Notes: generated from the letters alone by a model not told the origin. Numbered from the stretch's first letter, positions 1 to 8,608 are shown. The stretch: DNA of 11,599 nt from an uncultured Rickettsiales bacterium (GCA_913046825.1 CAJWTF010000123.1:1-11599), one strand, 5' to 3'. Numbers and translations are program-made.

Positions 1-2
1 AT

Positions 3-3000
3 ACAAATAGCGAAATCCGAAATCCCGACGGCTCCATCGTGTTCCAAGCTGAGAATATCGAAGTGCCCACGAGCTGGAGCCAAGTGGCGTGCGATGTGCT
101 CGCACAGAAGTACTTCCGCAAAGCGGGCATTCCAGCCGATCTATGCAAAGTGGAAGAGAGCGACATCCCCCAGTGGTTGTGGCGCGCAGAACCCGACACG
201 GACGCCATCGCTAAACGGCCGAAGGAAGAACGCAGCGTTGGCGAAAGCAGCGCCAAGCAGGTTTTCGACCGTCTGGCCGGCACTTGGACTTATTGGGGTT
301 GGAAAGGCGGCTATTTCGATTCGGAACAAGACGCCCGCGTCTATTACGACGAGATGCGCTTCATGCTCGCGAATCAAATGTCCGCACCCAACTCACCGCA
401 ATGGTTTAATACTGGCCTGCACTGGGCCTATGGCATCGATGGACCGGGACAGGGTCATCACTATGTGGACTATCAAACCGGAGAGTTGACCCTTTCTAAT
501 TCGGCTTACGAGCATCCACAACCACATGCTTGTTTTATCCAATCAGTCGACGATGACTTAGTCACCGAGAACGGCATCATGGACCTGTGGGTTCGTGAAG
601 CACGACTGTTTAAGTTCGGCTCCGGCACCGGCACCAACTTCTCTCGCGTTCGCGGTGACGGCGAGCCGTTATCCGGCGGCGGGCGTTCCTCGGGCTTGAT
701 GAGCTTCCTGAAAATCGGCGACCGCGCCGCGGGAGCGATTAAATCCGGAGGCACGACGCGCCGCGCGGCCAAAATGGTCGTTCTCGACATTGATCATCCG
801 GATATCGAGAGCTTCATCAATTGGAAGGTTCTGGAGGAGCAAAAGGTCGCGGCACTGGTCTCCGGCTCGAAGATGTGCGATAGGCATTTGAATCGGATCA
901 TGAACGCCTGCTGCGCGAGCGACGATGAAGATCGCTTCACGCCGAAGAAAAACCCGGAACTCCGCAAAGCGATCATCGCAGCGCGCGAAGCCGCCGTGCC
1001 TGAAAACTACATCCAGCGCATCATAGAATTCGCGCGTCAGGGCCACACCGAGGTTTCCTTCAAGACTTATGACACGGACTGGGATTCGGATGCCTATCTC
1101 ACGGTTTCCGGGCAAAATTCTAACAATACCGTGCGCATCACCAATGATTTCATCAACGCCGTCGAAGCGGACGGACCGTGGGCGCTAACCATGCGCACCA
1201 ACGACGCCGTCGCCAAAGAAACCTCGGCTCGGCATCTTTGGGAACAGATCGGTTATGCCGCTTGGTCTTGCGCAGACCCGGGATTGCAGTTCGATACCAC
1301 CATCAACGAGTGGCATACCTGCGGCGTCAGTGGACGCATCAATGCGTCAAACCCGTGCTCCGAATACATGTTTCTGGATGATACGGCGTGTAATCTCGCA
1401 TCGCTTAACTTGATGGCGTTCCAAAAAGAAGACGGATCGCTCGATATCGAATCCTACGAGCACGCGGTGCGGTTTTGGACCGTCGCCCTCGAGATTTCGG
1501 TTCTGATGGCGCAATTCCCGTCGAAGCAAATTGCACAACTCTCATTCGAGTTCCGCACCCTCGGTCTCGGCTACGCAAATATCGGTGGTTTCCTGATGGC
1601 GGCTGGCCATTCCTACGACAGCGACGAAGGCCGTGCGATCTGCGGGGCTCTGACCGCTGTTATGACCGGCGTGTCCTACGCGACATCGGCGGAGATGGCA
1701 GAAGAACTTGGTGCTTTTCCTCGCTATGCGGAAAATAGCGAGGCGATGCTACGAGTCATAGGCAATCACCGCTTAGCGGCTCACGGAAAAGCGGATGGTT
1801 ATGACGGATTATCCATCCCCCCAGTCCCGCTCGATCATAAATCCTGTGCGCAAACAGAACTCACGAAGGCAGCTGTAGCCGCATGGGATCGTGCCTACGA
1901 CCTCGGCTGCAAGCATGGCTACCGAAATGCCCAAACCAGCGTTATCGCGCCGACCGGCACGATCGGCTTGGTGATGGATTGCGACACTACCGGCATCGAG
2001 CCGGATTTCGCTCTCGTTAAATTCAAGAAACTCGCGGGTGGCGGTTACTTCAAGATCATCAATCGGACGGTTCCCTCCGCGCTCAGTAGCCTTGGCTATA
2101 GCGATAGTCAGGTGACTGAGATCATCGACTACGCGGTCGGCCATGGCACACTGAAAAACAGCCCCGGCATCAATCACGAAACACTGAAGGCCAAAGGCTT
2201 CACGAATGATGTCCTGACCACCTTGGAAGAAGGCCTCGCCAGTAGTTTCGACATTAAGTTCGCGTTCAACAAATGGTCCCTCGGCGAAGAGTTCTGCAAG
2301 GGCACTTTAGGTTTGACGGATGCGCTGCTCGACGATTTGAGCTTCGACTTACTCGCTCATCTCGGTTTCTCGAAACAGGATATCAACGCCGCGAATACTT
2401 TTTGCTGCGGTGCCATGACCTTGGAGGGTGCCCCTTACCTGAAGGACGAGCATCTACCGGTCTTTGATTGCGCCAACCCCTGCGGCCGAATTGGTAAACG
2501 GTATCTCTCCGCTGAGAGCCACATTCGCATGATGGCGGCGGCGCAACCTTTCATCACGGGCGCGATTTCCAAAACCATCAATATGCCGAACACCGCCACG
2601 GTAGAGGATTGCAAGAACGCGTACCTCTTATCCTGGCGTCTCGGCCTGAAGGCCAATGCCCTCTATCGCGATGGCTCAAAACTTAGCCAACCTTTGCAGT
2701 CTGCCTTGTTGGACGACGAGGATTTGGCGGAAGAGGTGCTCGCAGCGTCGAATGCCGCTGCGACACCGGTTATCGCGGAGAAAATCGTCGAGCGAATCAT
2801 TGAACGCGTTACCGAGCGCGACCGCCTCCCAACCCGGCGCAAGGGATATACCCAAAAGGCCATTGTCGGCGGCCACAAGGTCTATCTGCGCACCGGCGAG
2901 TACGAAGACGGACGACTGGGCGAGATATTTATCGACATGCACAAGGAAGGCGCCGCCTTCCGCAGCTTGATGAACAATTTTGCCATCGCCATCTCCATCG

Positions 3001-3602
3001 GCCTGCAATACGGCGTGCCGTTGGAGGAATTCGTCGAGGCGTTTACCTTCACCCGCTTCGAACCATCGGGCATCGTCGAGGGTAACGATACGATCAAGAT
3101 GGCGACGTCGGTGCTCGATTACATCTTCCGTGAAGTCGCGATCAGCTATCTTAGCCGCGACGATCTTGCCCACGCGGAGGCAAGCGACATGCTTCCCGAT
3201 ACTCTCGGGCGCGGCGTTCATGAAGATGATGGCGGGACAAACACAAGCACTGCTGACGCCATCGCGGCGATCCAAAAGGTCGCCAGCACCGGCTTCATGC
3301 GGAGCTCCAAACTGCTCGTATTCTCGGGCGGTGCCGGTAAATCCGGCGAAAAAGCTATTCAGAGCTTGGCAGCCACTGACTCTCAGGGCCAGGTGGTTGC
3401 TGATGGTGCCGCAACGGTTTCGGCCGTAGCGGTCCAGGCCGCAGTCGTCGAGGAGGCCGAGACGCGTCTCGACCAGATTCGGATGGCTAAGGCCAAGGGG
3501 TACGAGGGCGATGCTTGCAGCGAATGCGGCAACTTCACACTCGTACGCAACGGCACCTGCATGAAATGCGTCACTTGTGGCGCTACCAGCGGGTGTTCGT
3601 GA
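3..3602 (+). CDS. nrdJ: Vitamin B12-dependent (class II) ribonucleoside-diphosphate reductase NrdJ, 5'-partial
   Basis: Reduces ribonucleotides to deoxyribonucleotides using an adenosylcobalamin-generated thiyl radical; cytosolic. The frame stays open to the left edge and those codons read like the family N-terminus ([11 protein letters not shown]), so the GTG at 39 is internal and the true start lies outside. Numbered from that GTG: Cys165 (HACFI) and Cys451 ([12 protein letters not shown]) look like the redox pair; NPCSE at 438-442 carries the presumed radical Cys440; PTGTIGL lies near 640; a TSCPD-type domain covers about 930-1060 (RKGYTQKA...[10 protein letters not shown]). A low-complexity Ala/Val linker leads to a C-terminal Cys cluster (C1160, C1163, C1174, C1177, C1180, C1186; CSECG...CGATSGCS) typical of the zinc-ribbon/redox tail. 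At 1187 residues plus the missing N-terminus, the length fits alphaproteobacterial NrdJ, and no intein is visible. The gene ends at a strong terminator and looks monocistronic at its 3' side. A cobalamin riboswitch, if present, would be off-window. Confidence 0.97.
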   Translation, partial: TNSEIRNPDGSIVFQAENIEVPTSWSQVACDVLAQKYFRKAGIPADLCKVEESDIPQWLWRAEPDTDAIAKRPKEERSVGESSAKQVFDRLAGTWTYWGWKGGYFDSEQDARVYYDEMRFMLANQMSAPNSPQWFNTGLHWAYGIDGPGQGHHYVDYQTGELTLSNSAYEHPQPHACFIQSVDDDLVTENGIMDLWVREARLFKFGSGTGTNFSRVRGDGEPLSGGGRSSGLMSFLKIGDRAAGAIKSGGTTRRAAKMVVLDIDHPDIESFINWKVLEEQKVAALVSGSKMCDRHLNRIMNACCASDDEDRFTPKKNPELRKAIIAAREAAVPENYIQRIIEFARQGHTEVSFKTYDTDWDSDAYLTVSGQNSNNTVRITNDFINAVEADGPWALTMRTNDAVAKETSARHLWEQIGYAAWSCADPGLQFDTTINEWHTCGVSGRINASNPCSEYMFLDDTACNLASLNLMAFQKEDGSLDIESYEHAVRFWTVALEISVLMAQFPSKQIAQLSFEFRTLGLGYANIGGFLMAAGHSYDSDEGRAICGALTAVMTGVSYATSAEMAEELGAFPRYAENSEAMLRVIGNHRLAAHGKADGYDGLSIPPVPLDHKSCAQTELTKAAVAAWDRAYDLGCKHGYRNAQTSVIAPTGTIGLVMDCDTTGIEPDFALVKFKKLAGGGYFKIINRTVPSALSSLGYSDSQVTEIIDYAVGHGTLKNSPGINHETLKAKGFTNDVLTTLEEGLASSFDIKFAFNKWSLGEEFCKGTLGLTDALLDDLSFDLLAHLGFSKQDINAANTFCCGAMTLEGAPYLKDEHLPVFDCANPCGRIGKRYLSAESHIRMMAAAQPFITGAISKTINMPNTATVEDCKNAYLLSWRLGLKANALYRDGSKLSQPLQSALLDDEDLAEEVLAASNAAATPVIAEKIVERIIERVTERDRLPTRRKGYTQKAIVGGHKVYLRTGEYEDGRLGEIFIDMHKEGAAFRSLMNNFAIAISIGLQYGVPLEEFVEAFTFTRFEPSGIVEGNDTIKMATSVLDYIFREVAISYLSRDDLAHAEASDMLPDTLGRGVHEDDGGTNTSTADAIAAIQKVASTGFMRSSKLLVFSGGAGKSGEKAIQSLAATDSQGQVVADGAATVSAVAVQAAVVEEAETRLDQIRMAKAKGYEGDACSECGNFTLVRNGTCMKCVTCGATSGCS

Positions 3603-3638
3603 CTAGGCCCTACCTTGGCATAGTGCTCCCTGTGACTC

Positions 3639-3667
3639 GGGGCGGGTATCTTACCCGCCCCTTTTTT
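3639..3667 (+). terminator. Rho-independent terminator of nrdJ
   Basis: A perfect 10-bp GC-rich stem (GGGGCGGGTA at 3639-3648 pairing with TACCCGCCCC at 3652-3661) encloses a 3-nt loop (TCT) and is followed at once by six T residues. It starts 36 nt after the nrdJ stop codon and separates nrdJ from the downstream ridA-like gene, which therefore probably has its own promoter in 3668-3755. I could not pick a convincing -35/-10 pair in that AT-rich spacer. Confidence 0.93.
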
Positions 3668-3768
3668 ATTCCAATAACGTATTCCACTACTAATAATTAG
3701 GATTTCCGACTTTACCCAGTGCTTACGAAAGCATAGCAAGAGTAAACGTACAAAATGGAGGTCATAAT

Positions 3769-4233
3769 ATGGCCGGAAAAATAGAAGCGCGTCTTGCCGA
3801 ACTCGGGATCGAATTGCCGGAAGCTGCCGCGCCCGCAGCGAATTACGTTCCCTTCGTGTTGGAAGGCGGCACGCTCTATATCGCGGGACAGGTTCCGTTC
3901 TGGAACGGCGAACTGAAGCATGTCGGCAAAGTTGGCGCGGATTATTCCGTCGAACACGCCATTGCCGCCGCGCGAGTCTGCGGTCTCAACCTCATCGCGC
4001 AAGCACGCGCCGCCGTCGGTGATCTGGACCGGATTACCCGCATCATGAAGGTCGGCGGATTCGTCAATTCGGTTCCGGATTTCACGCAGCATCCGGAAGT
4101 CGTCAACGGCGCTTCCGATCTGTTTGTCGAAGTCTTCGGCGCTGCCGGAAAACATGCGCGATTCGCCGTCGGTGCGGGATCTTTGCCACGCGGTGTCGCG
4201 GTCGAAGTGGATGCCGTAATGGCGGTCGACTAA
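3769..4233 (+). CDS. RidA/YjgF/YER057c/UK114 family protein (putative reactive enamine/imine deaminase)
   Basis: A 154-aa single-domain protein of the RidA superfamily (COG0251). Archetypal RidA hydrolyses 2-aminoacrylate and related enamines released by PLP enzymes, as a cytosolic trimer. Visible signatures are GGTLYIAGQVPFWNG (33-47), the mid-domain helix AAARVCGLNLIAQARAAVG, and the C-terminal block HARFAVGAGSLPRGVAVEVDAV (129-150). Arg131 aligns with the catalytic Arg of active RidA (Arg105 in E. coli), so deaminase activity is plausible. The protein is longer than the roughly 128-aa archetype, with an extra N-terminal helix (KIEARLAELGIELPEAAAP). That matches a RidA-like subgroup common in Alphaproteobacteria whose exact substrate I cannot assign. 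The start is well supported: GGAGG at 3757-3761 lies 7 nt before ATG. It follows the nrdJ terminator and is convergent with the M48 gene, so it is probably monocistronic. Confidence 0.9.
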   Translation: MAGKIEARLAELGIELPEAAAPAANYVPFVLEGGTLYIAGQVPFWNGELKHVGKVGADYSVEHAIAAARVCGLNLIAQARAAVGDLDRITRIMKVGGFVNSVPDFTQHPEVVNGASDLFVEVFGAAGKHARFAVGAGSLPRGVAVEVDAVMAVD

Positions 4234-4250
4234 ACACTTCCGGCTAGGTA

Positions 4251-4286
4251 TCGCCTTATCACCAGATACGCGGACGCCTAAGGCGA
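4251..4286. terminator. Inverted repeat between convergent genes, possible bidirectional terminator
   Basis: TCGCCTTA (4251-4258) and TAAGGCGA (4279-4286) are perfect 8-nt inverted repeats separated by 20 nt. They lie in the short gap between the ends of the RidA gene (+) and the M48 gene (-). Position fits a bidirectional terminator, but there is no T-tract on either side and the loop is long. It could also be a chance repeat or an attenuated structure. Confidence 0.3.
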
Positions 4287-4306
4287 GGCGACATTGTCGG
4301 TAGCGG

Positions 4307-5199
4307 TCAGGTCTGCTGCTCGCCCCATGGCTGCTCCGAATTACTTTCCAGAGAGCGCAGGCGCTCGAACCGTTCCATTGTGGGCGGATGACTGCGCAAG
4401 AAGGACGGCTGGTCGCCACGCGCCAGGACCAACCGACGCCATGTCGCATTCACGGTGCGATCTATCTTGCAGAGTGCCAAGGCTAACCCTGCGGGATTAC
4501 CGGTCAACGCCGCTGCTTCCAAATCAGCCTCGAATTCTCGTGTTCTCGAGAGCGCAAATTGCAGCAAACCGGTGAACATCAATATCAGAACCCCGAACCA
4601 GGCCACACGACCATCGGCGAACAACGCTGGGGGAAGTCCAACACCGCGACCGCGAGTCCGACGAAGGCCATAAGTCGGGTCATGTGGCTGACCGTATCTG
4701 CCAATTGCATGATGCCAAGATCGTTATGGGCGATATGTGCTATTTCATGGGCGAGCACGGCTACAATTTCCCGAAACGACAGATCGCGCAGCATGCCATC
4801 GGTGAGAACAACCGCCGCGTCTTCGCGCCGACCAATCGCGAAGGAGTTCATCCCTGTGTCAGGTAGATAGTAGAGTGCTGGTACCGCCGGCAAACCGGCC
4901 TTGGCGGCGAGCCGTTCCATGGCCTTAGCCACGGGCAGAATATCATGTGGGTCGACGCGCCGCGCGCCGAAATACCGCATCGCTACCCGTGTCGGCAAAC
5001 GGGGAGCTAAGACCAATCCTACGACTCCGCCAACCAGAACCAAAAAACCAGCCGGCCCGGTCAGGAGGAAGGCGCTGAGCGCTAATAACCCAGGCAATCC
5101 CGCGAATAGAAAGGCCGATTGCTGCAAGTTACCTACCTTATGACGCCGTCGCGCGGGTTCCGAAAGATGCCTCATCCCTTCCAGATTGGGACGCGACAT
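4307..5199 (-). pseudogene. M48 family (HtpX-like) membrane zinc metalloprotease, interrupted by a -1 frameshift
   Basis: HtpX-like peptidases degrade damaged membrane proteins. The first frame (from 5199) gives 204 aa: two hydrophobic segments (about 27-45 and 47-66), the M48 entry motif DTGMNSFAIG (114-123), and the zinc site HEIAH at 151-155. At the G-run 4629-4633 (five C on the coding strand) the family-like sequence moves to the -1 frame and continues to 4307, with a membrane helix (AWFGVLILMFTGLLQFAL) and TREFEAD carrying the expected third zinc ligand (Glu222 restored). One extra C gives DFPPALFADG across the junction and a 297-aa protein, close to HtpX (293 aa). Unrepaired, the first frame ends at 4585 without the third ligand. 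The cause may be a real mutation, a homopolymer sequencing error or slippage; I favour error or recent mutation because both halves look intact. ATG 5199 lies 20 nt after the amidohydrolase stop; ATG 5175 (preceded by GGAAGGG) is an alternative. Confidence 0.88.
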
Positions 5200-5219
5200 C
5201 CTAATGTCACGGTCGCTGT

Positions 5220-6365
5220 CTAGTCACCGAAACCGTAAAGCTGTACCGCATTCGAGCAGATTACCTTTTCTTGGATGTCCTTCGGCAAATGCCCCAACTC
5301 ATCCTCGATGAAACTCTGCGAATCCGGCCATACGCCGTCCGGATGCGGGAAATCGGAGCCCCACATGACATTGTCCTCGCCGAGTAGGTCCAGCAAGCGC
5401 GTGCCTACCTTATCGGACTGGTATGTCGCATAGCACTGTCGGTGCCAGTATTCTGACGGTTTCATTTTAAGGGTTAGGTCCGTGAACTGATCTTCCCATT
5501 CCAGATCCATGTGATCGAGGATATAGGGAATCCAGCCTATACCAGACTCGCCGATGACGATCTTGATGTCGGGGTAAGCCTCGAGCACGCCACCATAGAT
5601 GATCTCCATCAGGATCCGCGACATCGACATTTGGAAGCCGGTAATATGCACCGCGAAAGCTTGGCGCTGCTGCATCGGTGCGAAACCGTCCCAATCCGGC
5701 TTTGGCGTCCCAATCGTGTGAAAATGAACCGGCAGCTTGGCCTCGTTCGCAGCTTCCCAGACGGGATACCAATCAGGGTGAAACAACGGCTTCAGATCGT
5801 GCGTATTGGCGACCTCGATGCCTTTGACCGCGCCGCGCGCGGCGACACGTTGAATCTCTGAGACGGCAGCTTCGATGCTGTGGCTGGGTATCGCGGCCAG
5901 GCCCGCGAACCGCCCCGGACTGCTCGCGCAAAAATCGCCGATCCATTCGTTGTAGATGCGCATCACCTCAATCTCGGCTTCCGGGTCCTGCAGCCGCTGT
6001 GCTGCACCCAGAACGCCATAGAGGACTTCGGCCTGTACGCCGTCGCGATCCTGATCCTTGATACGGAGCTCCGGCGTCGTCAGTCGCCGAATGCCGTTCT
6101 TACCATCCTCATAGAGGCCTTCCGCCGCCATCAGGTCGGAGCGGTGAATGACCCCCGGCACATATGGGCGTCCCGCCGACCCCATACCGTTCACCAAACC
6201 GAAATCCGCGCCATTGCGTGTCACCCAGCGCGGCCCCCCCTCGGCGTCTTCGTTCACATACGGCATGCGCTCGCGCATTTGACCGCTGGCGTTCGAAGTG
6301 AATAGGTCCGGCGGCAACCAAATCAGATCGATATGGCAATCAGCTGATATGCATTTGTATTCCAT
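5220..6365 (-). CDS. Amidohydrolase family protein (TIM-barrel, COG2159/ACMSD-like)
   Basis: A 381-aa cytosolic metal-dependent hydrolase or decarboxylase of the amidohydrolase-2 superfamily, which includes ACMSD. Expected metal and catalytic motifs are in order: D9-C-H11 at the first beta strand (SADCHIDL), H214/H216 (LPVHFHTIG), the ESGIGWIPYILDHMD block (273-287), and the C-terminal GSDFPHPDG with Asp338 and His341. The region near 150-160 (GRFAGLAAIP) and the GAVKGIEV strand are also typical. There is no signal peptide. The substrate cannot be deduced: family members act on amide, ester or carboxylate groups of aromatic and other compounds. The start ATG at 6365 has a strong Shine-Dalgarno (AGGGGGA at 6377-6371, 5-nt spacer). 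It lies between the methyltransferase gene (95-nt gap) and the M48 gene (20-nt gap), all on the same strand, so co-transcription with the M48 gene is likely. Confidence 0.9.
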   Translation of the reverse strand: MEYKCISADCHIDLIWLPPDLFTSNASGQMRERMPYVNEDAEGGPRWVTRNGADFGLVNGMGSAGRPYVPGVIHRSDLMAAEGLYEDGKNGIRRLTTPELRIKDQDRDGVQAEVLYGVLGAAQRLQDPEAEIEVMRIYNEWIGDFCASSPGRFAGLAAIPSHSIEAAVSEIQRVAARGAVKGIEVANTHDLKPLFHPDWYPVWEAANEAKLPVHFHTIGTPKPDWDGFAPMQQRQAFAVHITGFQMSMSRILMEIIYGGVLEAYPDIKIVIGESGIGWIPYILDHMDLEWEDQFTDLTLKMKPSEYWHRQCYATYQSDKVGTRLLDLLGEDNVMWGSDFPHPDGVWPDSQSFIEDELGHLPKDIQEKVICSNAVQLYGFGD

Positions 6366-6460
6366 GATTATCCCCCTGCCGCCCTGTCGGCGATTGCGAG
6401 CGCGCTTGCTCCCTAAGTAACCTTACGCGGCTATGGGAACGGTCAAGGGTTGTGGTTCGG

Positions 6461-7195
6461 CTAATTCTTGCGAAAGAGGTAGCGTAACCCCGCCTTTGGC
6501 CCGCGAAACCGTTTGCGGACCGAGAAGCCACGGTCCTCGAATAAGCGGCGCAAATTCTCTGGCCGGAAGAATTGAACATGGCGCGGTGGATTGAATACAT
6601 CCCAATCAAGAATGTTTTCAGGCACCAGTGGGCTGTCGATATTGGGTGTCGTTATATACACATATCCACGGTCTGCAGTATTATGAATTAAAAAGTTCAT
6701 GTATGAATCAATATCTACTACATGTTCTATTACTTCAGAAGAGTATATTAGTTTAAATTTATTGTTTCTTATTTCAAATTCTTCAAATTTTTCACAATAA
6801 AAATCATTTTTACTGAATGCATTGCGCGCGAATGCAATGGAATTCGCGCTGACGTCGAGCCCTGTCGGTCGCATCCCGAATCTGCGAAATGCTTCCACCT
6901 GAAACCCACCGCCACATCCAACATCGAGAACCGGACCGCGCCAGGCGAAGCGATACAAATGCATGGCGATTCGCAAGGCCCGATGGAGCCTGGATTTGGC
7001 TTTCGGATAAAAGTCCGGCGTAATCTGCCCACCGGTATTATACATGCTCTCCAAGACCATTTCCGAGGGCATCGGATAGAGAAAGACGAACCGACACGCC
7101 GCGCAAATTTGGAAATGATACTCCCGAACATCTCGAAAGTCGTCGGTTTGGCGAGATTTACAGACAGGACAGATTGCCCGCTCAGCATCACTCAT
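6461..7195 (-). CDS. Class I SAM-dependent methyltransferase with N-terminal zinc-ribbon-like domain
   Basis: A 244-aa protein (from ATG 7195). Two CxxC pairs (CPVC 9-12, CAAC 31-34) near the N-terminus look like a small zinc ribbon. They are followed by the SAM-binding motif VLDVGCGGGF (89-98), the acidic end of strand 2 (GLDVS, Asp114), the SEVIEHVVD motif (153-161) and ITTPNIDSP, the usual order in Methyltransf_23-type enzymes. Such proteins often modify sugars, lipids or small metabolites; the acceptor here is unknown. I prefer ATG 7195 over ATG 7213 because GAGGA lies 7 nt before 7195, whereas 7213 has no recognisable Shine-Dalgarno; the extra six residues (MAEEID) add nothing to the domain. 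Codons for residues 127-175 are strikingly AT-rich (7 of 49 end in G or C), unlike the rest of the window. The gene is divergent from the COG3146 gene and upstream of the amidohydrolase. Confidence 0.88.
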   Translation of the reverse strand: MSDAERAICPVCKSRQTDDFRDVREYHFQICAACRFVFLYPMPSEMVLESMYNTGGQITPDFYPKAKSRLHRALRIAMHLYRFAWRGPVLDVGCGGGFQVEAFRRFGMRPTGLDVSANSIAFARNAFSKNDFYCEKFEEFEIRNNKFKLIYSSEVIEHVVDIDSYMNFLIHNTADRGYVYITTPNIDSPLVPENILDWDVFNPPRHVQFFRPENLRRLFEDRGFSVRKRFRGPKAGLRYLFRKN

Positions 7196-7202
7196 ATCGA
7201 TT

Positions 7203-7207
7203 TCCTC
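7203..7207 (-). promoter_or_regulatory. Shine-Dalgarno of the methyltransferase gene (decides its start)
   Basis: GAGGA on the minus strand, 7 nt before ATG 7195. It lies inside the longer reading frame that would begin at ATG 7213, and so argues for the shorter 244-aa product. Confidence 0.7.
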
Positions 7208-7337
7208 GGCCATAAACCGTGCCTATGCCAAACCGGCAATTATCGCAAGGGAAGAGGTGATTTAGATAGGTTTCTCTTGCCATTAACCCTCCCACGCACC
7301 ACTCTCTGTGCAGGACATAATCATCGCCCCGGCCCGC

Positions 7338-8519
7338 ATGCCAGACGGAAACGAACCTATTTCAGTCAAGGTCGTCTCGAAGATCCTCGAGGTCGATTCC
7401 GAACAATGGGACGCATGCGCCGGGACGAACGCACCGGACAGCAACCCTTCCGTCAGCTATGCATTCCTGCACGCGCTGGAAGAAAGCCATTCCGTGCGAC
7501 CAGAGAGCGGCTGGCAACCCCAACATCTGATCGTCGAGGATGCCAACGGCGAGGTCGCCGGTGCTGTCCCAATGTACCTCAAGAGCCATTCCATGGGCGA
7601 ATACGTGTTTGACTACGGTTGGGCCAACGCCTATGAGCGCGCGGGCGGCCAGTATTACCCGAAGTTACAGGTCTCCATTCCCTTCACGCCCGTTACGGGG
7701 CCGAGGCTCTTGGTGCGCCCCGGCGCTGGCGAAGACACAACGCGAGCCGCCCTGGTCGCGGGAATGATTGAATACACTAACCGCAACGAAATCTCTTCCC
7801 TGCATGTTACGTTCCCAACTTCCGAGGAAGCGGAGTACCTGGACGCAGCCGATTTCCTTATTCGCCACAATCATCAATACCATTGGTATAATCAGGACTA
7901 TGAGACCTTTGACGACTTCCTGGGCTCTCTGAACAGCCGGAAACGCAAGATGATCCGCCGCGAACGCCGTAAGGTTGCCGAGGCCGGTGTGGAGATGCAG
8001 TGTCTGTCAGGTAGCGACCTGACGTCTGAGGCCTGGGACGCGTTCTATCGCTTCTATACGGACACCTATGACCGAAAATGGGGCTATCCGTATCTCACCC
8101 GCGAATTTTTTGAGATCATATCCGATACCATGGCCGATAATGTCATGCTGGTCTTGGCCTCAAGAAACGATACGCCGATAGCTGGGGCATTGAATCTTAA
8201 GGGCGGCGACACGCTGTTCGGCCGCAACTGGGGCTGTGTCGCCGACTATAAGTTCCTGCACTTCGAAACCTGCTACTACAGTGCTATTGAGTACGCGATC
8301 GACCACGGATTATCGCGCGTCGAAGCGGGCACCCAAGGACCCCACAAATTGCAACGCGGCTATGTTCCGGTTCAAACGCGCAGCGTCCATTGGATACCTG
8401 ACCCTGGTTTCCGCACCGCCGTCAAGCGGTTTTTAGAGGAAGAACGCCGCGAAGAGGCCCGAGAAATGAATTATCTCGAAGATGAGACACCGTATCGCCA
8501 AGATGCCAGGGAGTCGTAA
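7338..8519 (+). CDS. COG3146 / FemAB-like GNAT-fold N-acyltransferase (PF04339-type)
   Basis: A 393-aa protein (from ATG 7338) of the family named 'peptidoglycan biosynthesis/recognition' (formerly DUF482), built on GNAT/FemAB folds. The true substrate of this family is poorly established. Numbered from GTG 7308, the recognisable blocks are PMYLKSHSMGEYVFDYGWANAYERAGGQYYPKLQ (88-121, the family hallmark), IPFTPVTGPRLL (124-135), the basic SRKRKMIRRERRKV (210-223), DRKWGYPYLTREFF (255-268), GALNLKGGDTLFGRNWGC (293-310), and GTQGPHKLQRGYVPV (341-355). No signal peptide or membrane segment is seen, so it is probably cytosolic. An in-frame GTG at 7308 would add 10 residues. Neither start has a clear Shine-Dalgarno; I chose ATG as the commoner codon and because family similarity starts after it. 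It is divergent from the methyltransferase gene and followed after 89 nt by the GGDEF gene on the same strand. Confidence 0.87.
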   Translation: MPDGNEPISVKVVSKILEVDSEQWDACAGTNAPDSNPSVSYAFLHALEESHSVRPESGWQPQHLIVEDANGEVAGAVPMYLKSHSMGEYVFDYGWANAYERAGGQYYPKLQVSIPFTPVTGPRLLVRPGAGEDTTRAALVAGMIEYTNRNEISSLHVTFPTSEEAEYLDAADFLIRHNHQYHWYNQDYETFDDFLGSLNSRKRKMIRRERRKVAEAGVEMQCLSGSDLTSEAWDAFYRFYTDTYDRKWGYPYLTREFFEIISDTMADNVMLVLASRNDTPIAGALNLKGGDTLFGRNWGCVADYKFLHFETCYYSAIEYAIDHGLSRVEAGTQGPHKLQRGYVPVQTRSVHWIPDPGFRTAVKRFLEEERREEAREMNYLEDETPYRQDARES

Positions 8520-8536
8520 GCGCAAACTGTAATGTT

Positions 8537-8566
8537 GCACCCACCAGTACTGAGGGGTTTGGGTGC
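8537..8566. repeat. Inverted repeat between the COG3146 and GGDEF genes
   Basis: GCACCCA (8537-8543) and TGGGTGC (8560-8566) form a perfect 7-nt inverted repeat with a 16-nt spacer, in the 89-nt gap between two same-strand genes. It could be a weak terminator of the upstream gene or an operator for the downstream one. No T-run follows, so I do not call it a terminator. Confidence 0.35.
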
Positions 8567-8608
8567 GATAATGGGCGGGGAAATTAAATTGCTTTGCAGG
8601 TTGAAAGC

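Noticed and set aside
2676..3275. Minus-strand frame of 199 codons inside nrdJ
   Set aside because: It lies entirely opposite the conserved TSCPD-type region of NrdJ and has no recognisable domain or start signal.
3668..3755. Promoter search before the RidA gene
   Set aside because: The spacer is AT-rich and must probably hold a promoter, but no -35/-10 pair with sensible spacing stands out. The short TGCTT/AAGCA hairpin there is too small to interpret.
3712..4449. Long minus-strand reading frame (245 codons) opposite the RidA gene
   Set aside because: It is the antisense shadow of a clearly recognisable RidA protein with a good ribosome binding site. Its translation is Arg/Cys-rich with no family resemblance.
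6415..6446. Possible minus-strand promoter (TTGACC, reverse complement at 6446-6441) before the amidohydrolase gene
   Set aside because: At 16-18 nt spacing no hexamer resembles a -10 box, so the evidence is one hexamer only.
7214..7307. Divergent intergenic region checked for operators or small genes
   Set aside because: Only a 4-bp TGCC/GGCA repeat was seen. A GTG at 7257 after GAGG hits a stop codon two codons later.
6959..7612. Plus-strand frame of 217 codons across the methyltransferase/COG3146 divergent region
   Set aside because: It overlaps both recognisable genes out of frame, and its translation is Arg/Pro-rich shadow sequence.
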